DNA of 64,000 bases from Nocardioides albus. Lineage in GTDB: Bacteria > Actinomycetota > Actinomycetes > Propionibacteriales > Nocardioidaceae. Shown here piece by piece: positions 1-8,674 of the stretch; positions within the stretch are counted from its first letter, which is position 1; every line of letters starts with the position of its first letter. The DNA is taken from contig NZ_BMQT01000001.1 of assembly GCF_014648255.1 (NCBI RefSeq), positions 558,001 to 622,000 on the forward strand, given 5' to 3'. Below the pieces are notes generated by a model. That model saw only the letters and a program-made list of their open reading frames with translations, had not been told where the DNA came from and did not search any database. Both the position numbers and the translations under genes were made by a program.

Positions 1-1
1 G

Positions 2-823
2 GCGTCGGCTGCAGAGAGCGGCCTGATCGCCGGGATCCACATGGAGGGCCCGTTCCTGGCGCACTCGTGCCGCGGAGCGCACGACCCCGAGCTGCTGATG
101 GCGCCGGACGCCGGGCTGGCCCGCGAGCTCATCGCCGCCGCCCGAGGGCATCTGCGTGTGATGACGCTGGCGGTGGAGCTGCCCGGGGCCGACGAGGTCG
201 CCGCCATCCTCACCGAGGCCGGGGTCGTGGTGGCACTGGGGCACACCGCGGCCACCGCCGCTCAGGCCCGCGCGTTCCTCTCCGGCCCGGGGAGCCTGGT
301 CACCCACCTCTTCAACGGGATGCCACCCGCACACCACCGCGACCCCGGCCCCGTGCTCGGATCCTTGGGAGCCGCGGGTGTCGGGGATGCCTGTGTGGAG
401 CTGATCGCGGACGGCGTACACCTTGCGGACGAGACCGTCCGGGCGGTGATGTCGATGGTGCCCGGCTCGGTCGTGCTCGTCACCGACGCGATGGCCGCCG
501 CCGGGATGGCCGACGGTGACTACCAGCTCGGCCCGCTGTCCGTGGAAGTACGCTCCGGGGTCGCCCGCGTCGCCGACGGGACCGGCAACGGATCGATCGC
601 CGGGGGCACCTCGCGACTCCTGGACCAGGTGCGCCGGCATGCGGCCACCGGGATCGACCTGGCGATGCTGATGAAGACTGCGAGCCTGCGGCCGGCATCG
701 GTCGTGGGCATCGACGCGGGCCGCCTCGAGCCCGGCGCCCGCGCCGACCTCGTGCTCACCGACGAGTCGCTGCAGCCGGCCCGGGTGATGCGCGGCGGGG
801 CCTGGCTGACCACACTGTCCTGA
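2..823 (+). CDS. nagA: N-acetylglucosamine-6-phosphate deacetylase, C-terminal part (5' end outside window)
   Basis: Deacetylates GlcNAc-6-phosphate to glucosamine-6-phosphate in the cytoplasm, feeding amino-sugar catabolism and cell-wall recycling. The reading frame is open from the first bases of the window, ahead of the first internal ATG at 41, so the true start lies upstream. Visible family motifs are HMEGPFL, a metal-site histidine in GHTAATAAQA, THLFNGM and the catalytic aspartate in VTDAMAAAG. The amidohydrolase C-terminus (GRLEPGARADLVL) is complete. A DUF3054 gene follows 30 bp downstream on the same strand. The family assignment is secure; regulation cannot be judged because the promoter is missing. 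Confidence 0.93.
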   Translation, partial: ASAAESGLIAGIHMEGPFLAHSCRGAHDPELLMAPDAGLARELIAAARGHLRVMTLAVELPGADEVAAILTEAGVVVALGHTAATAAQARAFLSGPGSLVTHLFNGMPPAHHRDPGPVLGSLGAAGVGDACVELIADGVHLADETVRAVMSMVPGSVVLVTDAMAAAGMADGDYQLGPLSVEVRSGVARVADGTGNGSIAGGTSRLLDQVRRHAATGIDLAMLMKTASLRPASVVGIDAGRLEPGARADLVLTDESLQPARVMRGGAWLTTLS

Positions 824-853
824 TCCTCCGGCCAGGCTCGTATTCTGGGCACC

Positions 854-1279
854 ATGTCCTCCACGAAACCCGACGACACGTCACCACTCATCGCCGGGCT
901 CGTGCCCAAGTGGGCGCTCGCCGCGTTCGCCGCGGACGTCTTCTTCGTGCTCCTCTTCGCCTTCGCCGGGCGCCAGTCGCACGACTCCGGCCCGGCGCTC
1001 GTCGTGCTCCGCATCGCCTGGCCCTTCCTGATCGGGCTCGCCGTGGCCTGGGCCGTCCTGGCCTGGCGCCGCTGGACCGCCGCTCGCACCTGGCCGGCTG
1101 GTGTGATCGTCTGGCTCGCGACGTACGTCATCGGGATGGCGCTGCGCGGCCTCACCGGCGAGGGTCTCGCGCCGGCCTTCCTCGTCGTCTCGATCATCTT
1201 CCTCAGCGTCACCCTCCTCGGCTGGCGCGCTTACGTCAGCGCCAAGATCCACTACCGCTCCCGCCGCCTCGCCGACTGA
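854..1279 (+). CDS. DUF3054 family membrane protein
   Basis: A 141-residue integral membrane protein with four predicted hydrophobic segments (about residues 20-40, 48-66, 78-95 and 102-122). The layout and the motif pattern around AWPFLIGLAVAW and GMALRGLTGEG match actinobacterial DUF3054 proteins, whose function is unknown. The C-terminus ends in a basic tail typical of a cytoplasmic end. It lies 30 bp after nagA and could be co-transcribed. The gene ends just before a large hairpin repeat that separates it from the convergent ECF transporter operon. No catalytic residue can be proposed. Confidence 0.8.
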   Translation: MSSTKPDDTSPLIAGLVPKWALAAFAADVFFVLLFAFAGRQSHDSGPALVVLRIAWPFLIGLAVAWAVLAWRRWTAARTWPAGVIVWLATYVIGMALRGLTGEGLAPAFLVVSIIFLSVTLLGWRAYVSAKIHYRSRRLAD

Positions 1280-1284
1280 CCCCT

Positions 1285-1419
1285 GCCGAGACGTCAGGCC
1301 CGTCGGCCGAGACGTCAGGCCCGTCGGCCGAGACGTCACGTACGTCGGCCGAGTCGGCATCGCAGTGCCAACTCGGCCGACCCACGTGACGTCTCGGCCG
1401 ACCTAAGTGACGCCTCGGC
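1285..1419. repeat. large intergenic stem-loop built from GCCGAGACGTCA units
   Basis: Three direct units (starting 1285, 1306 and 1327) of the form GCCGAGACGTCA plus about 9 bases are followed by a central hairpin (1348-1377, arms GCCGAGT.GGCA and TGCC.ACTCGGC) and then by inverted units. The arms 1327-1341 and 1384-1398 are perfectly complementary over 15 bases. It fills the gap between two convergent genes, so it may act as a bidirectional terminator. Related elements occur at 10500-10615 and 62191-62283. Confidence 0.8.
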
Positions 1420-2171
1420 TAGAGGGTGGCGGCTGCGGCAACAGGGTCGAAGCCGAACGGGAGCTCGAGGCGGTGGGCGCACATGAGGTCGGCGTTGGAG
1501 AGTACGTCGACGGTGCGGCCCTCAGCTGCCACGATGCCGCCGTCGAGGATGACGGAGCGGTCGCAGAGCTCGAGGGCGTAGGGCAGGTCGTGGGTGACCA
1601 TCAGGACCGTCACGTCGAGGTCGCGGAGGATGTCGGCGAGCTCGCGGCGGGAGGCCGGGTCGAGGTTGGAGGACGGCTCGTCGAGGACCAGGATCTCGGG
1701 GTCCATCGCCAGCACTGTCGCCACCGCCACCCGGCGGCGCTGGCCGAAGGAGAGGTGGTGGGGCGGGCGGTCGGCGAAGTCCTCCATGCCGACCTTCGCG
1801 AGCGCCTCGGTCACCTTCGCATCAAGCGCAGAGCCGCGGAGGCCGAGGTTGGCGGGGCCGAAGGCGACGTCCTCGCGGACGGTGCCCATGAAGAGCTGGT
1901 CGTCGGGGTCCTGGAAGACGATGCCGACGCGGCGGCGGATCTCCTTGATGTTGGCCTTGGTGACGGGCAGCCCCGAAACCGTGACCGACCCGGCGCCGGC
2001 GAGATGGATGCCGTTCAGGTGCAGGACGAGCGTCGTCTTGCCCGCCCCGTTGGGACCCAGCAGCGCCACCCGCTCGCCGCGATGGACGTGCAGGTCGACA
2101 CCGAAGAGCGCCTGATGGCCGTCGGGGTAGGCGAAGGCCAAGCCGCGTACGTCGAGGACTGGAGTGGTCAC
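1419..2171 (-). CDS. cbiO: ECF transporter ATPase (cobalt/nickel type)
   Basis: ATP-binding subunit that energises uptake of Co2+ or Ni2+ together with CbiM, the PDGLE protein and CbiQ encoded just upstream. Walker A is GPNGAGKTT (39-47), the Q-loop is in VFQDPDDQLF, the signature is LSFGQ (140-144; a variant common in CbiO proteins), Walker B is ILVLDEP (160-166) and the switch histidine is in MVTHDLP. The 250-residue length is normal. The start is a GTG that overlaps the cbiQ stop by four bases (GTGA), indicating translational coupling. It is the last gene of a four-gene operon that ends in the 1285-1419 hairpin. Confidence 0.92.
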   Translation of the reverse strand: MTTPVLDVRGLAFAYPDGHQALFGVDLHVHRGERVALLGPNGAGKTTLVLHLNGIHLAGAGSVTVSGLPVTKANIKEIRRRVGIVFQDPDDQLFMGTVREDVAFGPANLGLRGSALDAKVTEALAKVGMEDFADRPPHHLSFGQRRRVAVATVLAMDPEILVLDEPSSNLDPASRRELADILRDLDVTVLMVTHDLPYALELCDRSVILDGGIVAAEGRTVDVLSNADLMCAHRLELPFGFDPVAAAATL

Positions 2172-2797
2172 CGGGGCATTCTCCCCGTGTAGCCGCGCGA
2201 GACCATAGCCAGGTGTACCCGCTCACCACGCTCGAAGGAGCGGATGAACAGCGCACCGACCGAGCGGGCGAGCACCGGCCAGTGGAGCGGGTTGCGGGCC
2301 TCGAAACCACGCGAGGCGCGCGCCACCGCCATCCGGCGCATCTCGTCGGTCACCACCTCCAGGTAGCGGACCATGAACGCCATGATCTGCACCAGCTGCT
2401 CGGGCATCCGTAGCCTCTCCAGGCCGCGGACCAGCTCCTGAGGCGTCGTCGTCGCGGCGAGCAGCAGGCCGGCGATCACGCCGAGCGTGCCCTTGGCGAG
2501 CAGCCCCCAGGCCGAGAGCAGCCCCGACTCGCTCAGGCTGAGCCCGAGCACGTCGACCCGCGGCCCCTGCGCGATGAACGGCATCAGCAGCGCGAAGACC
2601 ACGAACGGCGTCTCCACGACCATCCGCTTCAGCACCCACCCCGGCCGCACCCGCGCCACCGCGCCGACGGTCACCAGGACGGCGAGGAAGAAGGCGTACG
2701 CAGCGAACCACTCCCGCGGGGTGGCGACCACCACGAGCATGAAACCGACCAGCGCGACCACCTTCAGATGTGCAGGCACGGGCGCGCGACTACTCAT
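2168..2797 (-). CDS. cbiQ: ECF transporter transmembrane (T) component
   Basis: Membrane scaffold of a cobalt/nickel energy-coupling-factor importer, coupling ATP hydrolysis by CbiO to the substrate-binding CbiM. The 209-residue protein has N-terminal hydrophobic helices and then the family coupling region, with ARASRGFEARNP (compare the conserved A-R-G motif) and the second A.SRGYTG motif near the C-terminus. It overlaps the preceding PDGLE gene by 8 bp and the following cbiO by 4 bp. Which metal is carried cannot be read from the sequence. Confidence 0.9.
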   Translation of the reverse strand: MSSRAPVPAHLKVVALVGFMLVVVATPREWFAAYAFFLAVLVTVGAVARVRPGWVLKRMVVETPFVVFALLMPFIAQGPRVDVLGLSLSESGLLSAWGLLAKGTLGVIAGLLLAATTTPQELVRGLERLRMPEQLVQIMAFMVRYLEVVTDEMRRMAVARASRGFEARNPLHWPVLARSVGALFIRSFERGERVHLAMVSRGYTGRMPR

Positions 2798-3122
2798 CGG
2801 AGGAGGCAGTGGGCCGGCGGCGTACGAGCAGGACGAGGCCGCCCGCGACGAGCAGCACGACGGCTGTGCCGATCACCCCGGCGAGGCCGCCGGAGAGCCG
2901 CGCGTCGTCGACGCCCTTGGTGCTGTAGTCCGCCAACGGCCCGTCGGCCGCACCGTGCTCGGAGGCGCGGTCGAGGAAGCCGGTCTCCTCGGCGACGTAC
3001 TCGAGGCCGTCGGGGTTGGCAGAGGCGTAGTAGGAGACCACACCGGCCAGGAGCAGCGCGACGACGGCGATGCCGAGGGCCACCCATTTGAACGGCACGG
3101 CCCTCTTCGACTCCGCGGTCAT
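2790..3122 (-). CDS. PDGLE-domain protein, CbiN/CbiL-like accessory subunit
   Basis: Small (110 aa) two-helix membrane protein with an N-terminal TM (about 12-32), an extracytoplasmic loop containing the signature NPDGLEYVAEETGF, and a C-terminal TM (about 82-101) followed by Arg-rich residues. PDGLE proteins sit beside CbiM in cobalt and nickel ECF importers and assist metal insertion. It overlaps cbiM by four bases (ATGA) and cbiQ by eight. It is a shorter, separate gene here; in some genomes the domain is fused to CbiM. Confidence 0.88.
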   Translation of the reverse strand: MTAESKRAVPFKWVALGIAVVALLLAGVVSYYASANPDGLEYVAEETGFLDRASEHGAADGPLADYSTKGVDDARLSGGLAGVIGTAVVLLVAGGLVLLVRRRPTASSDE

Positions 3123-3811
3123 GCCACCGACTCCTTCGCCTTGATGACCAGCTCACGATCGGCGATCACGCCTCGGGCGGCGTAGACGAGGTCGGGACGT
3201 ACGGACAGGATCGCGCCGACCGCGAGGAACGTGATCGCGGCCTCGCCGAGACCGATGATCGTGTGCCATCCGAGCATCGCGGTGGCCAGCGTGCTCAGCG
3301 AGATGTCGGCGGTGCCGCCGACGGCGTAGAGACCGGTGAAGACCAGCGCCGCCGCGGGGACGGAGACGAAAGCACCGATCGCGGCCGCGGGGGCGACCAT
3401 GCCGACCCGTTTCGGCAGCACCTTGAGCAGCACCTTGGTGACGAACCAGCCGACGACCACGGTGGTGACGGCGATCAGCAGGATGTTGGTGCCGAGCGCG
3501 GTGATCCCGCCGTCGGCGAAGAGCAGCGACTGCACGATCAGCACGACCGAGACGCACAGCACCGCGCTCCACGGACCGACCAGCACCGCAGCCAGCGCAC
3601 CACCCATCAGGTGACCGCTGGTGCCCGCCCCGACGGGGAAGTTGATCATCTGGGTCGCGAAGACGAACGCGGCCACGAGGCCGGCCAGCGGGGCCGTCTT
3701 GTCGTCGAGCTCGCGGCGAGCGCCGCGCAGCGCGACGCCGACGGCGGCGACGGCGACAGCGCCGGTGGCGATCGACGTCGGCGCATCGAGGAAGCCGTCG
3801 GGGACGTGCAT
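3119..3811 (-). CDS. cbiM: ECF transporter substrate-specific component (cobalt/nickel)
   Basis: Substrate-capture membrane protein of the importer. The start at 3811 gives the N-terminus MHVPDGFLD, in which Met1 and His2 form the metal-binding amino-terminal hook typical of CbiM/NikM; the longer frame reaching 3913 would destroy this. A ribosome site (AGAGGTGA) precedes this ATG. Further metal-site histidines appear in TSGHLMGG and MLGWHTIIGLGEA. About 230 aa with six or seven TM helices. First gene of the cbiM-PDGLE-cbiQ-cbiO operon. No cobalamin riboswitch is visible upstream. SodN at 28.1 kb suggests nickel as a possible substrate, an inference only. Confidence 0.92.
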   Translation of the reverse strand: MHVPDGFLDAPTSIATGAVAVAAVGVALRGARRELDDKTAPLAGLVAAFVFATQMINFPVGAGTSGHLMGGALAAVLVGPWSAVLCVSVVLIVQSLLFADGGITALGTNILLIAVTTVVVGWFVTKVLLKVLPKRVGMVAPAAAIGAFVSVPAAALVFTGLYAVGGTADISLSTLATAMLGWHTIIGLGEAAITFLAVGAILSVRPDLVYAARGVIADRELVIKAKESVA

Positions 3812-3837
3812 GGTCACCTCTTGGTCTGGAGTGGGGG

Positions 3838-3861
3838 TTGCTAAACGCGAACTTATCGCAA
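3838..3861. promoter_or_regulatory. possible operator upstream of the metal importer
   Basis: An AT-richer stretch between cbiM and the divergent thiolase gene begins TTGC and ends GCAA with partial internal dyad symmetry, 27 bp upstream of the cbiM start. Metal-responsive repressors of the Fur/Nur type bind palindromes with TTGC...GCAA ends, but the interior match is poor, so this is only a candidate. Confidence 0.25.
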
Positions 3862-3967
3862 TAGCCGTCTCCGCGCATCGCCTGATCTCAGACCAAGACT
3901 TCGCAAGTTTCAATGCACCACAAATGAATACTTCTCAAGTCATGGCCCCCCGCGTACCGTCGAGGAC

Positions 3968-5191
3968 ATGAGCGCCGCCAACGACATCGTCATCTGCGAG
4001 CCCCTCCGCACCCCGGTCGGCCGGTTCCTCGGTGCCCTGGCTCCGCTGACCGCGACCGACCTCGCCACGACGGTTCTGCGCGAGCTGGTCGAACGCACCG
4101 GCCTGCAGGAGGGCGACGTCGACGACGTCATCCTCGGCAACGGCTACGCGAGCGGCGAGAACCCCGCGATCGGCCGCATCGCGGCCCTCGACGCCGGGCT
4201 CGGCAACGGCGTACCCGGTCTCCAGATCGACCGCCGCTGCGGTTCCGGTCTTCAGGCGATCTTGTACGCCGCAGGCTCGGTCGCGACCGGCGCCGCGAAC
4301 CTCGTCGTGGCCGGCGGGGCGGAGTCGATGTCCAACGTCGAGCACTACGCGCTCGGGCTGCGCGGCGGGGTGAAGCAGGGCGGCATCCAGCTGCTCGACC
4401 GCCTCGACCGGGCCCGCGAGACCGCCGGCGGCAAGGACCACCCGATCCCTGGCGGCATGATCGAGACGGCGGAGAACCTGCGCCGCGAGTACGGCATCGG
4501 GCGCGAGGAGCAGGACGAGCTCGCGCTGCGCTCCAACCAGCGCGCGGTGGCCGCGCACGAGGCCGGCAAGTTCGCCGACGAGCTGGTCCCGGTGACCGTG
4601 CCTGGCGGGCGCCGTAAGCCGGACGCGGTCGTCGACCGCGACGAGCACCCGCGCGCCGACATCTCGCTGGAGAAGCTCGCCTCGCTGCGCCCGATCCGGC
4701 TGAAGGTCGACGAGGAGTCGACCGTCACCGCCGGCAACGCGTCCGGCCAGAACGACGGCGCCGCCATGTGCGTCGTGACCACCCGCGCCGAGGCGGAGAA
4801 GCGCGGCCTGACTCCCCTGCTGGCGCTCAAGTCATGGGCCGTCACCGGCTGCGAGCCCGAGCGGATGGGCATCGGGCCCGTCCTCTCCAGCCGCGCCGCC
4901 CTCGATCGCGCCGGGCTGACCCTCGACGAGATCGACCTGATCGAGCTCAACGAGGCCTTCGCCGCTCAGGTCCTCGCCGTCCTGCGCGAGTGGAAGGTCG
5001 ACGCGACCGACGAGCGGCTCAACCCCAACGGCTCGGGCATCTCGCTCGGCCACCCGATCGGCGCCACCGGCGCGCGGATCCTCGCCACGGCTGCCCGCGA
5101 GGCGCAGCGGCGCGAGGCCCGCTACGTCCTGGAGACGATGTGCATCGGTGGCGGGCAGGGGCTCGCGGCAGTGTTCGAGTCGGTCCGCTGA
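3968..5191 (+). CDS. acetyl-CoA C-acyltransferase (thiolase)
   Basis: 407-aa thiolase that condenses or cleaves 3-oxoacyl-CoA with CoA. The nucleophilic cysteine is Cys91 in DRRCGSGLQAI; the NEAFAAQ box, His362 in GHPIGATGAR and Cys392 in CIGGGQG complete the active site. The ATG at 3968 follows a GAGGA ribosome site. The two CoA-transferase subunits downstream suggest a ketone-body/acetoacetate pathway (acetoacetyl-CoA thiolysis) or the end of the beta-ketoadipate pathway (PcaF role). The sequence alone does not separate the two. The gap before the next gene contains a GGTCTCGACAAGCTCGACCACC repeat split by about 24 bases from its start codon. Confidence 0.92.
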   Translation: MSAANDIVICEPLRTPVGRFLGALAPLTATDLATTVLRELVERTGLQEGDVDDVILGNGYASGENPAIGRIAALDAGLGNGVPGLQIDRRCGSGLQAILYAAGSVATGAANLVVAGGAESMSNVEHYALGLRGGVKQGGIQLLDRLDRARETAGGKDHPIPGGMIETAENLRREYGIGREEQDELALRSNQRAVAAHEAGKFADELVPVTVPGGRRKPDAVVDRDEHPRADISLEKLASLRPIRLKVDEESTVTAGNASGQNDGAAMCVVTTRAEAEKRGLTPLLALKSWAVTGCEPERMGIGPVLSSRAALDRAGLTLDEIDLIELNEAFAAQVLAVLREWKVDATDERLNPNGSGISLGHPIGATGARILATAAREAQRREARYVLETMCIGGGQGLAAVFESVR

Positions 5192-5222
5192 AGCGGAGCC
5201 CGGCTGAGGTATCACGACGGTG

Positions 5223-5244
5223 GGTCTCGACAAGCTCGACCACC
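5223..5244. repeat. interspersed semi-palindromic repeat (TCGACAAGCTCGA core)
   Basis: A single copy of the short repeat family with the core TCGACAAGCTCGA and flanks GG..CC, well known from intergenic DNA of many high-GC actinobacteria. It lies between the thiolase gene and the CoA-transferase, and the frame of the latter stays open through it, which is why an upstream ATG at 5220 is not taken as the start. Confidence 0.6.
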
Positions 5245-5267
5245 GAAACACAGAGAGCAGAGAAGAC

Positions 5268-6065
5268 ATGGGTCTGGACAAGGTGGTCGGATCGGCCGCG
5301 GAAGCGGTTGCCGACATTCACAGCGGAGCGAGCCTGGCCGTCGGCGGCTTCGGCCTGGTGGGGATCCCGTGGTTCCTGATCGAAGCGCTGCGGGAGCAGG
5401 GCGCGGACGACCTGATGGTCGTCTCCAACAACTGCGGCGTCGACGGCGCGGGACTCGGGCTGCTGCTCGACGACCGCCGCATCACCCGGGTGATCGCGAG
5501 CTACATCGGCGAGAACAAGGAGTTCGGCCGGCAGTACCTGGCCGGTGAGCTCACGCTCGAGCTCACCCCGCAGGGCACGCTCGCGGAGCGGATGCGCGCG
5601 GGTGGCAGCGGGATCGGGGCGTTCTACACGCCGACCGGCGTCGGCACGATGGTCTCCGACGGCGGCCTCCCCTACCGCTACCACCCCGACGGGACGATCG
5701 CCGAGGCCTCCGAGCCGAAGGAGGTCCGCGAGTTCCACGGCAAGCAGATGGTGCTCGAGGAGAGCATCGTCACCGACTTCGCGCTGGTGCGCGCGACCCG
5801 CGTCGACCGGGCCGGCAACGCCCAGTTCAACGCCTCCACCCGCAACTTCAACGTCCCGGCCGCGATGGCAGGTCGGATCACCGTCGTCGAGGCCGAAGAG
5901 GTCGTCGAGGTGGGTGAGATCGACCCCGCCGACGTACATCTCCCGGGGATCTTCGTGAAGCGGATCGTCGCGCTGACGCCCGAGCAGGCAGCGCGCAAGG
6001 ACATCGAGAAGCGTACGACGCGGGGCGATCGCCCGACCGAGACCACTTCGAGCAAGGAGGCCTGA
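5268..6065 (+). CDS. 3-oxoacid CoA-transferase subunit A
   Basis: Alpha subunit of a two-subunit CoA-transferase (SCOT/PcaI type) that moves CoA between succinyl-CoA and a 3-oxoacid such as acetoacetate or 3-oxoadipate. The family nucleotide/CoA loop GGFGLVGIP is at the N-terminus, and the typical DFALVRATRVDRAGN and GRITVVEAEE segments follow. I place the start at ATG 5268 (265 aa); the ATG at 5220 would add 16 residues encoded by the repeat. The beta subunit begins 3 bp after the stop. The preceding thiolase completes the pathway. Confidence 0.92.
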   Translation: MGLDKVVGSAAEAVADIHSGASLAVGGFGLVGIPWFLIEALREQGADDLMVVSNNCGVDGAGLGLLLDDRRITRVIASYIGENKEFGRQYLAGELTLELTPQGTLAERMRAGGSGIGAFYTPTGVGTMVSDGGLPYRYHPDGTIAEASEPKEVREFHGKQMVLEESIVTDFALVRATRVDRAGNAQFNASTRNFNVPAAMAGRITVVEAEEVVEVGEIDPADVHLPGIFVKRIVALTPEQAARKDIEKRTTRGDRPTETTSSKEA

Positions 6066-6068
6066 GTC

Positions 6069-6719
6069 ATGGCTTGGGACCGCAACCAGATGGCCGCGCG
6101 CGCCGCACAGGAGCTGCAGGACGGCGACTACGTCAACCTCGGGATCGGCCTGCCGACGCTGATCCCCGACTACATCCCGGAGACCTCGACGGTCGTGCTG
6201 CACGCCGAGAACGGCATCCTCGGCGTCGGCCCGTTCCCCTACGAGGACGAGGTCGACCCCGATCTGATCAACGCCGGCAAGCAGACCGTGACCGTGCTCG
6301 CGGGTGCCTCCTACTTCGACTCCGCGACCTCCTTCGCGATGATCCGCGGCGGCCACATCGACGTCGCCGTCCTGGGCGCGATGCAGGTCTCGACCAACGG
6401 CGACATCGCCAACTGGATGGTGCCGGGCCAGATGGTCAAGGGCATGGGCGGCGCGATGGACCTCGTCTCCGGCGCCGGGCGGGTGATCGTGCTGATGGAG
6501 CACGTCACCAAGAAGGGCGCTCCCAAGCTGCTCGCGGCCTGCGACCTGCCGCTGACCGGACGCGGGATCGTGAAGCGGGTCATCACCGACCTGGGCGTTC
6601 TCGACGTGGCGGGCGAAGCGTTCGAGCTCGTCGAGCTCGCTCCCGGAGTGACGTACGAGGAGGTCGTCGCGGCCACCGGGGCCCCCGTCGTCGACAAGAC
6701 CGTCGCCCTGACTGCTTAG
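6069..6719 (+). CDS. 3-oxoacid CoA-transferase subunit B
   Basis: Beta subunit, 216 aa, carrying the catalytic glutamate that forms the CoA thioester, Glu47 in [23 protein letters not shown] and the terminal ITDLGVLDV are also family-typical. It starts 3 bp after subunit A, with an AAGGAGG ribosome site inside the end of that gene. Together with the thiolase it forms a three-gene unit for 3-oxoacid activation and thiolysis. Specificity (acetoacetate versus 3-oxoadipate) is not resolved; no other pca gene is in view, which slightly favours acetoacetate. Confidence 0.93.
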   Translation: MAWDRNQMAARAAQELQDGDYVNLGIGLPTLIPDYIPETSTVVLHAENGILGVGPFPYEDEVDPDLINAGKQTVTVLAGASYFDSATSFAMIRGGHIDVAVLGAMQVSTNGDIANWMVPGQMVKGMGGAMDLVSGAGRVIVLMEHVTKKGAPKLLAACDLPLTGRGIVKRVITDLGVLDVAGEAFELVELAPGVTYEEVVAATGAPVVDKTVALTA

Positions 6720-6812
6720 TCTCACTATTCAAAACCGGGTACGCCGAGACGTAACTCGCGTTTGCACTCCGTCGTTCGAGGTGTGACACCCACCACACCC
6801 CTGGAGTGAGTC

Positions 6813-8639
6813 GTGAAACTCGGCAGACTGGCATTCCTCTTCCCGTTCCTGGCGCTCATCACGACCTTCCTGCCACCGGCGCTCACCCCGAGCGCCGCCC
6901 AGGCCGCGCCTGCGGTGGCCGCTCAGCCGCCGCAGGCACGGGTCGGGGCGTGGAAGCCGCGCCCGGCGACGTACGACGTGGTGGTCGAGAAGGACGTCGC
7001 GATCACGATGTCCGACGGAGTCGTCCTGCTCGCCGACATCCACCGTCCAGCGAAGGCCGACGGCACTCCGGCCGCAGGTCGGTTCCCGGTGATCCTGACG
7101 CAGAACCCCTACAACAAGAACGCGTCCGGCGGGAGCGGCGGCGACTACTTCGTCCAGCGCGGGTACGTGTTCGTGCAGACCGACGTACGCGGCACCGGCT
7201 CCTCCGCCGGCCAGTGGGACGCCTTCGGTGACCGCGAGCAGAAGGACGGCCTCGAGGTCGCCAACTGGGCGACCTCGAAGCAGCGCCCCTGGAGCAACGG
7301 CGAGCTCGGCCTGTGGGGCGCGTCCTACATGGCCATCAACCAGTTCTTCACCGCCGCCCAGCACCCGCGTGGGCTCAAGGCGATGTTCCCGATCGTGCCG
7401 GCCGGCGACGTCTACCGTGACGTGGTCGCCTCCGGCGGACAGATCGACGCCGGGTTCATCCCGTTGTGGTTCGGGCTCGTCACGGGTGCGGGACTGGTGC
7501 CGCCGGCCGTGAACAAGGCCCGCCCCGAGGCCACGTTGACCACGCTGCTGCAGCACGCCAGCGGTGCGCTCGGGTTCCAGGTGCCGATGCTCGCCAGTGC
7601 GGTGCTGGGCAGCGACGCCGCCTACGACGGGGCCTTCTATCGGAAGCGTTCGCCGCTGAGCGTGGTCGACGAGATCGACGTACCGACGTTCGTGACGGCC
7701 GGGCAGTACGACATCTTCCAGCGCGGAGCCCCGATGCTCTTCGACCGGATGCAGCGCAACGGCGTGGACACCAAGCTGCTCGTCGGGCCGTGGACACACA
7801 CCGAGGCCGCGACGGCCGCCGGACTGGAGGGGAGCGGGATCAACAGCCTCAACGAGATGGCGCTGCGGTGGTTCGACACGCACCTCATGGGCCGGCCGGA
7901 CTCCACCCTCGACCGGGACGTCGCGCCGGTGACCTACCACGAGATCGGGTCCGGGAAGTGGCGCACGATGCAGTCGTGGCTCGGGAGCGAGGTCCGCGCC
8001 AAGACGTACGCCCTCGGGTCGACCCTGAAGCCCGTCGGTGGTGACACCATCCTGCCGCTGCCGGTGCAAGGACTGTGCTCGCGCAGCACTTCTCAGTGGA
8101 CCGCCGGCGCCCTCGCGATCCCCGGCTGCGAGACCGACAACCGGATCAACGACGCGCTCGGGGCCTCCTACGAGACTGCGCCGGCGACCTCGGACCTGGC
8201 CTTCTCCGGTCCGCTGAACGCCGACCTGTCCGTCTCCACGACCGGCACCGACGGCCTGATCTCGGTCTCGGTCGAGGACGTCGCGCCCGACGGATCCGTC
8301 GACCGCATTACCGGCGGCTGGCAGACCCTGCGCCATCGTGCTGTCGATCCGGCGAGGTCGCGGACGCTGAACGGGCAGGTCGTCCAGCCCTGGCATCCCT
8401 TCACCCGCGAGGCCGAGCAGCCGGTCAGGCCGGGCCAGATCTACCGTGTTCCCGTCGAGGTCTTCCCGACCGGCGCGGTGATCAAGAAGGGCCACCGCCT
8501 CCGCGTCACCGTCCACTCCTACGACGTCCCCCACCTGCTGCCCAACGTCAAGCAGCTGGTCCGCGGCGTCGCCGGCGTGGTGACCGTCCACCACGGGGCG
8601 ACGACCCCCTCGACGCTGACCCTCCCGGCCCGGAAATAG
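6813..8639 (+). CDS. secreted CocE/NonD family hydrolase (X-Pro dipeptidyl-peptidase-like)
   Basis: 608-aa exported alpha/beta hydrolase. The signal peptide spans about residues 1-32 (hydrophobic core LAFLFPFLALITTFL, cleavage near AQA). The nucleophile is Ser171 in GLWGASYMA; GQYDIF and GPWTH supply the likely Asp and His. The C-terminal half is the X-Pro peptidase jelly-roll domain (VPVEVFPTGAVIKKGHRL). The family cleaves esters, amides or Xaa-Pro dipeptides; the substrate here is unknown. GTG start at 6813. The 93-bp upstream gap holds a single GCCGAGACGTAA unit and nothing else recognised. Confidence 0.88.
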   Translation: MKLGRLAFLFPFLALITTFLPPALTPSAAQAAPAVAAQPPQARVGAWKPRPATYDVVVEKDVAITMSDGVVLLADIHRPAKADGTPAAGRFPVILTQNPYNKNASGGSGGDYFVQRGYVFVQTDVRGTGSSAGQWDAFGDREQKDGLEVANWATSKQRPWSNGELGLWGASYMAINQFFTAAQHPRGLKAMFPIVPAGDVYRDVVASGGQIDAGFIPLWFGLVTGAGLVPPAVNKARPEATLTTLLQHASGALGFQVPMLASAVLGSDAAYDGAFYRKRSPLSVVDEIDVPTFVTAGQYDIFQRGAPMLFDRMQRNGVDTKLLVGPWTHTEAATAAGLEGSGINSLNEMALRWFDTHLMGRPDSTLDRDVAPVTYHEIGSGKWRTMQSWLGSEVRAKTYALGSTLKPVGGDTILPLPVQGLCSRSTSQWTAGALAIPGCETDNRINDALGASYETAPATSDLAFSGPLNADLSVSTTGTDGLISVSVEDVAPDGSVDRITGGWQTLRHRAVDPARSRTLNGQVVQPWHPFTREAEQPVRPGQIYRVPVEVFPTGAVIKKGHRLRVTVHSYDVPHLLPNVKQLVRGVAGVVTVHHGATTPSTLTLPARK

Positions 8640-8674
8640 CGTCGAGGAGTCAGTATCTGGCGTCGAGGAGTCAG
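8639..8674. repeat. two tandem GCGTCGAGGAGTCAG units
   Basis: The 15-base word GCGTCGAGGAGTCAG occurs at 8639-8653 and again at 8660-8674 between two convergent genes. It resembles the TGACGTCGAGAAGTCAG units at 10500-10615 and probably belongs to the same dispersed family. Confidence 0.5.

Noticed and set aside
1285..1419. CRISPR-like regular repeats
   Set aside because: Units have no variable spacers of constant length, are partly inverted and form one large hairpin; no cas gene is near.
3812..3967. Cobalamin riboswitch upstream of the ECF importer
   Set aside because: The gap is only 156 bp, shared with a divergent gene, and lacks the B12-box and stem layout.
5019..6725. A 568-codon minus-strand frame
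   Set aside because: Mirror of the two CoA-transferase genes; low-complexity Asp/Val/Gly/His composition.
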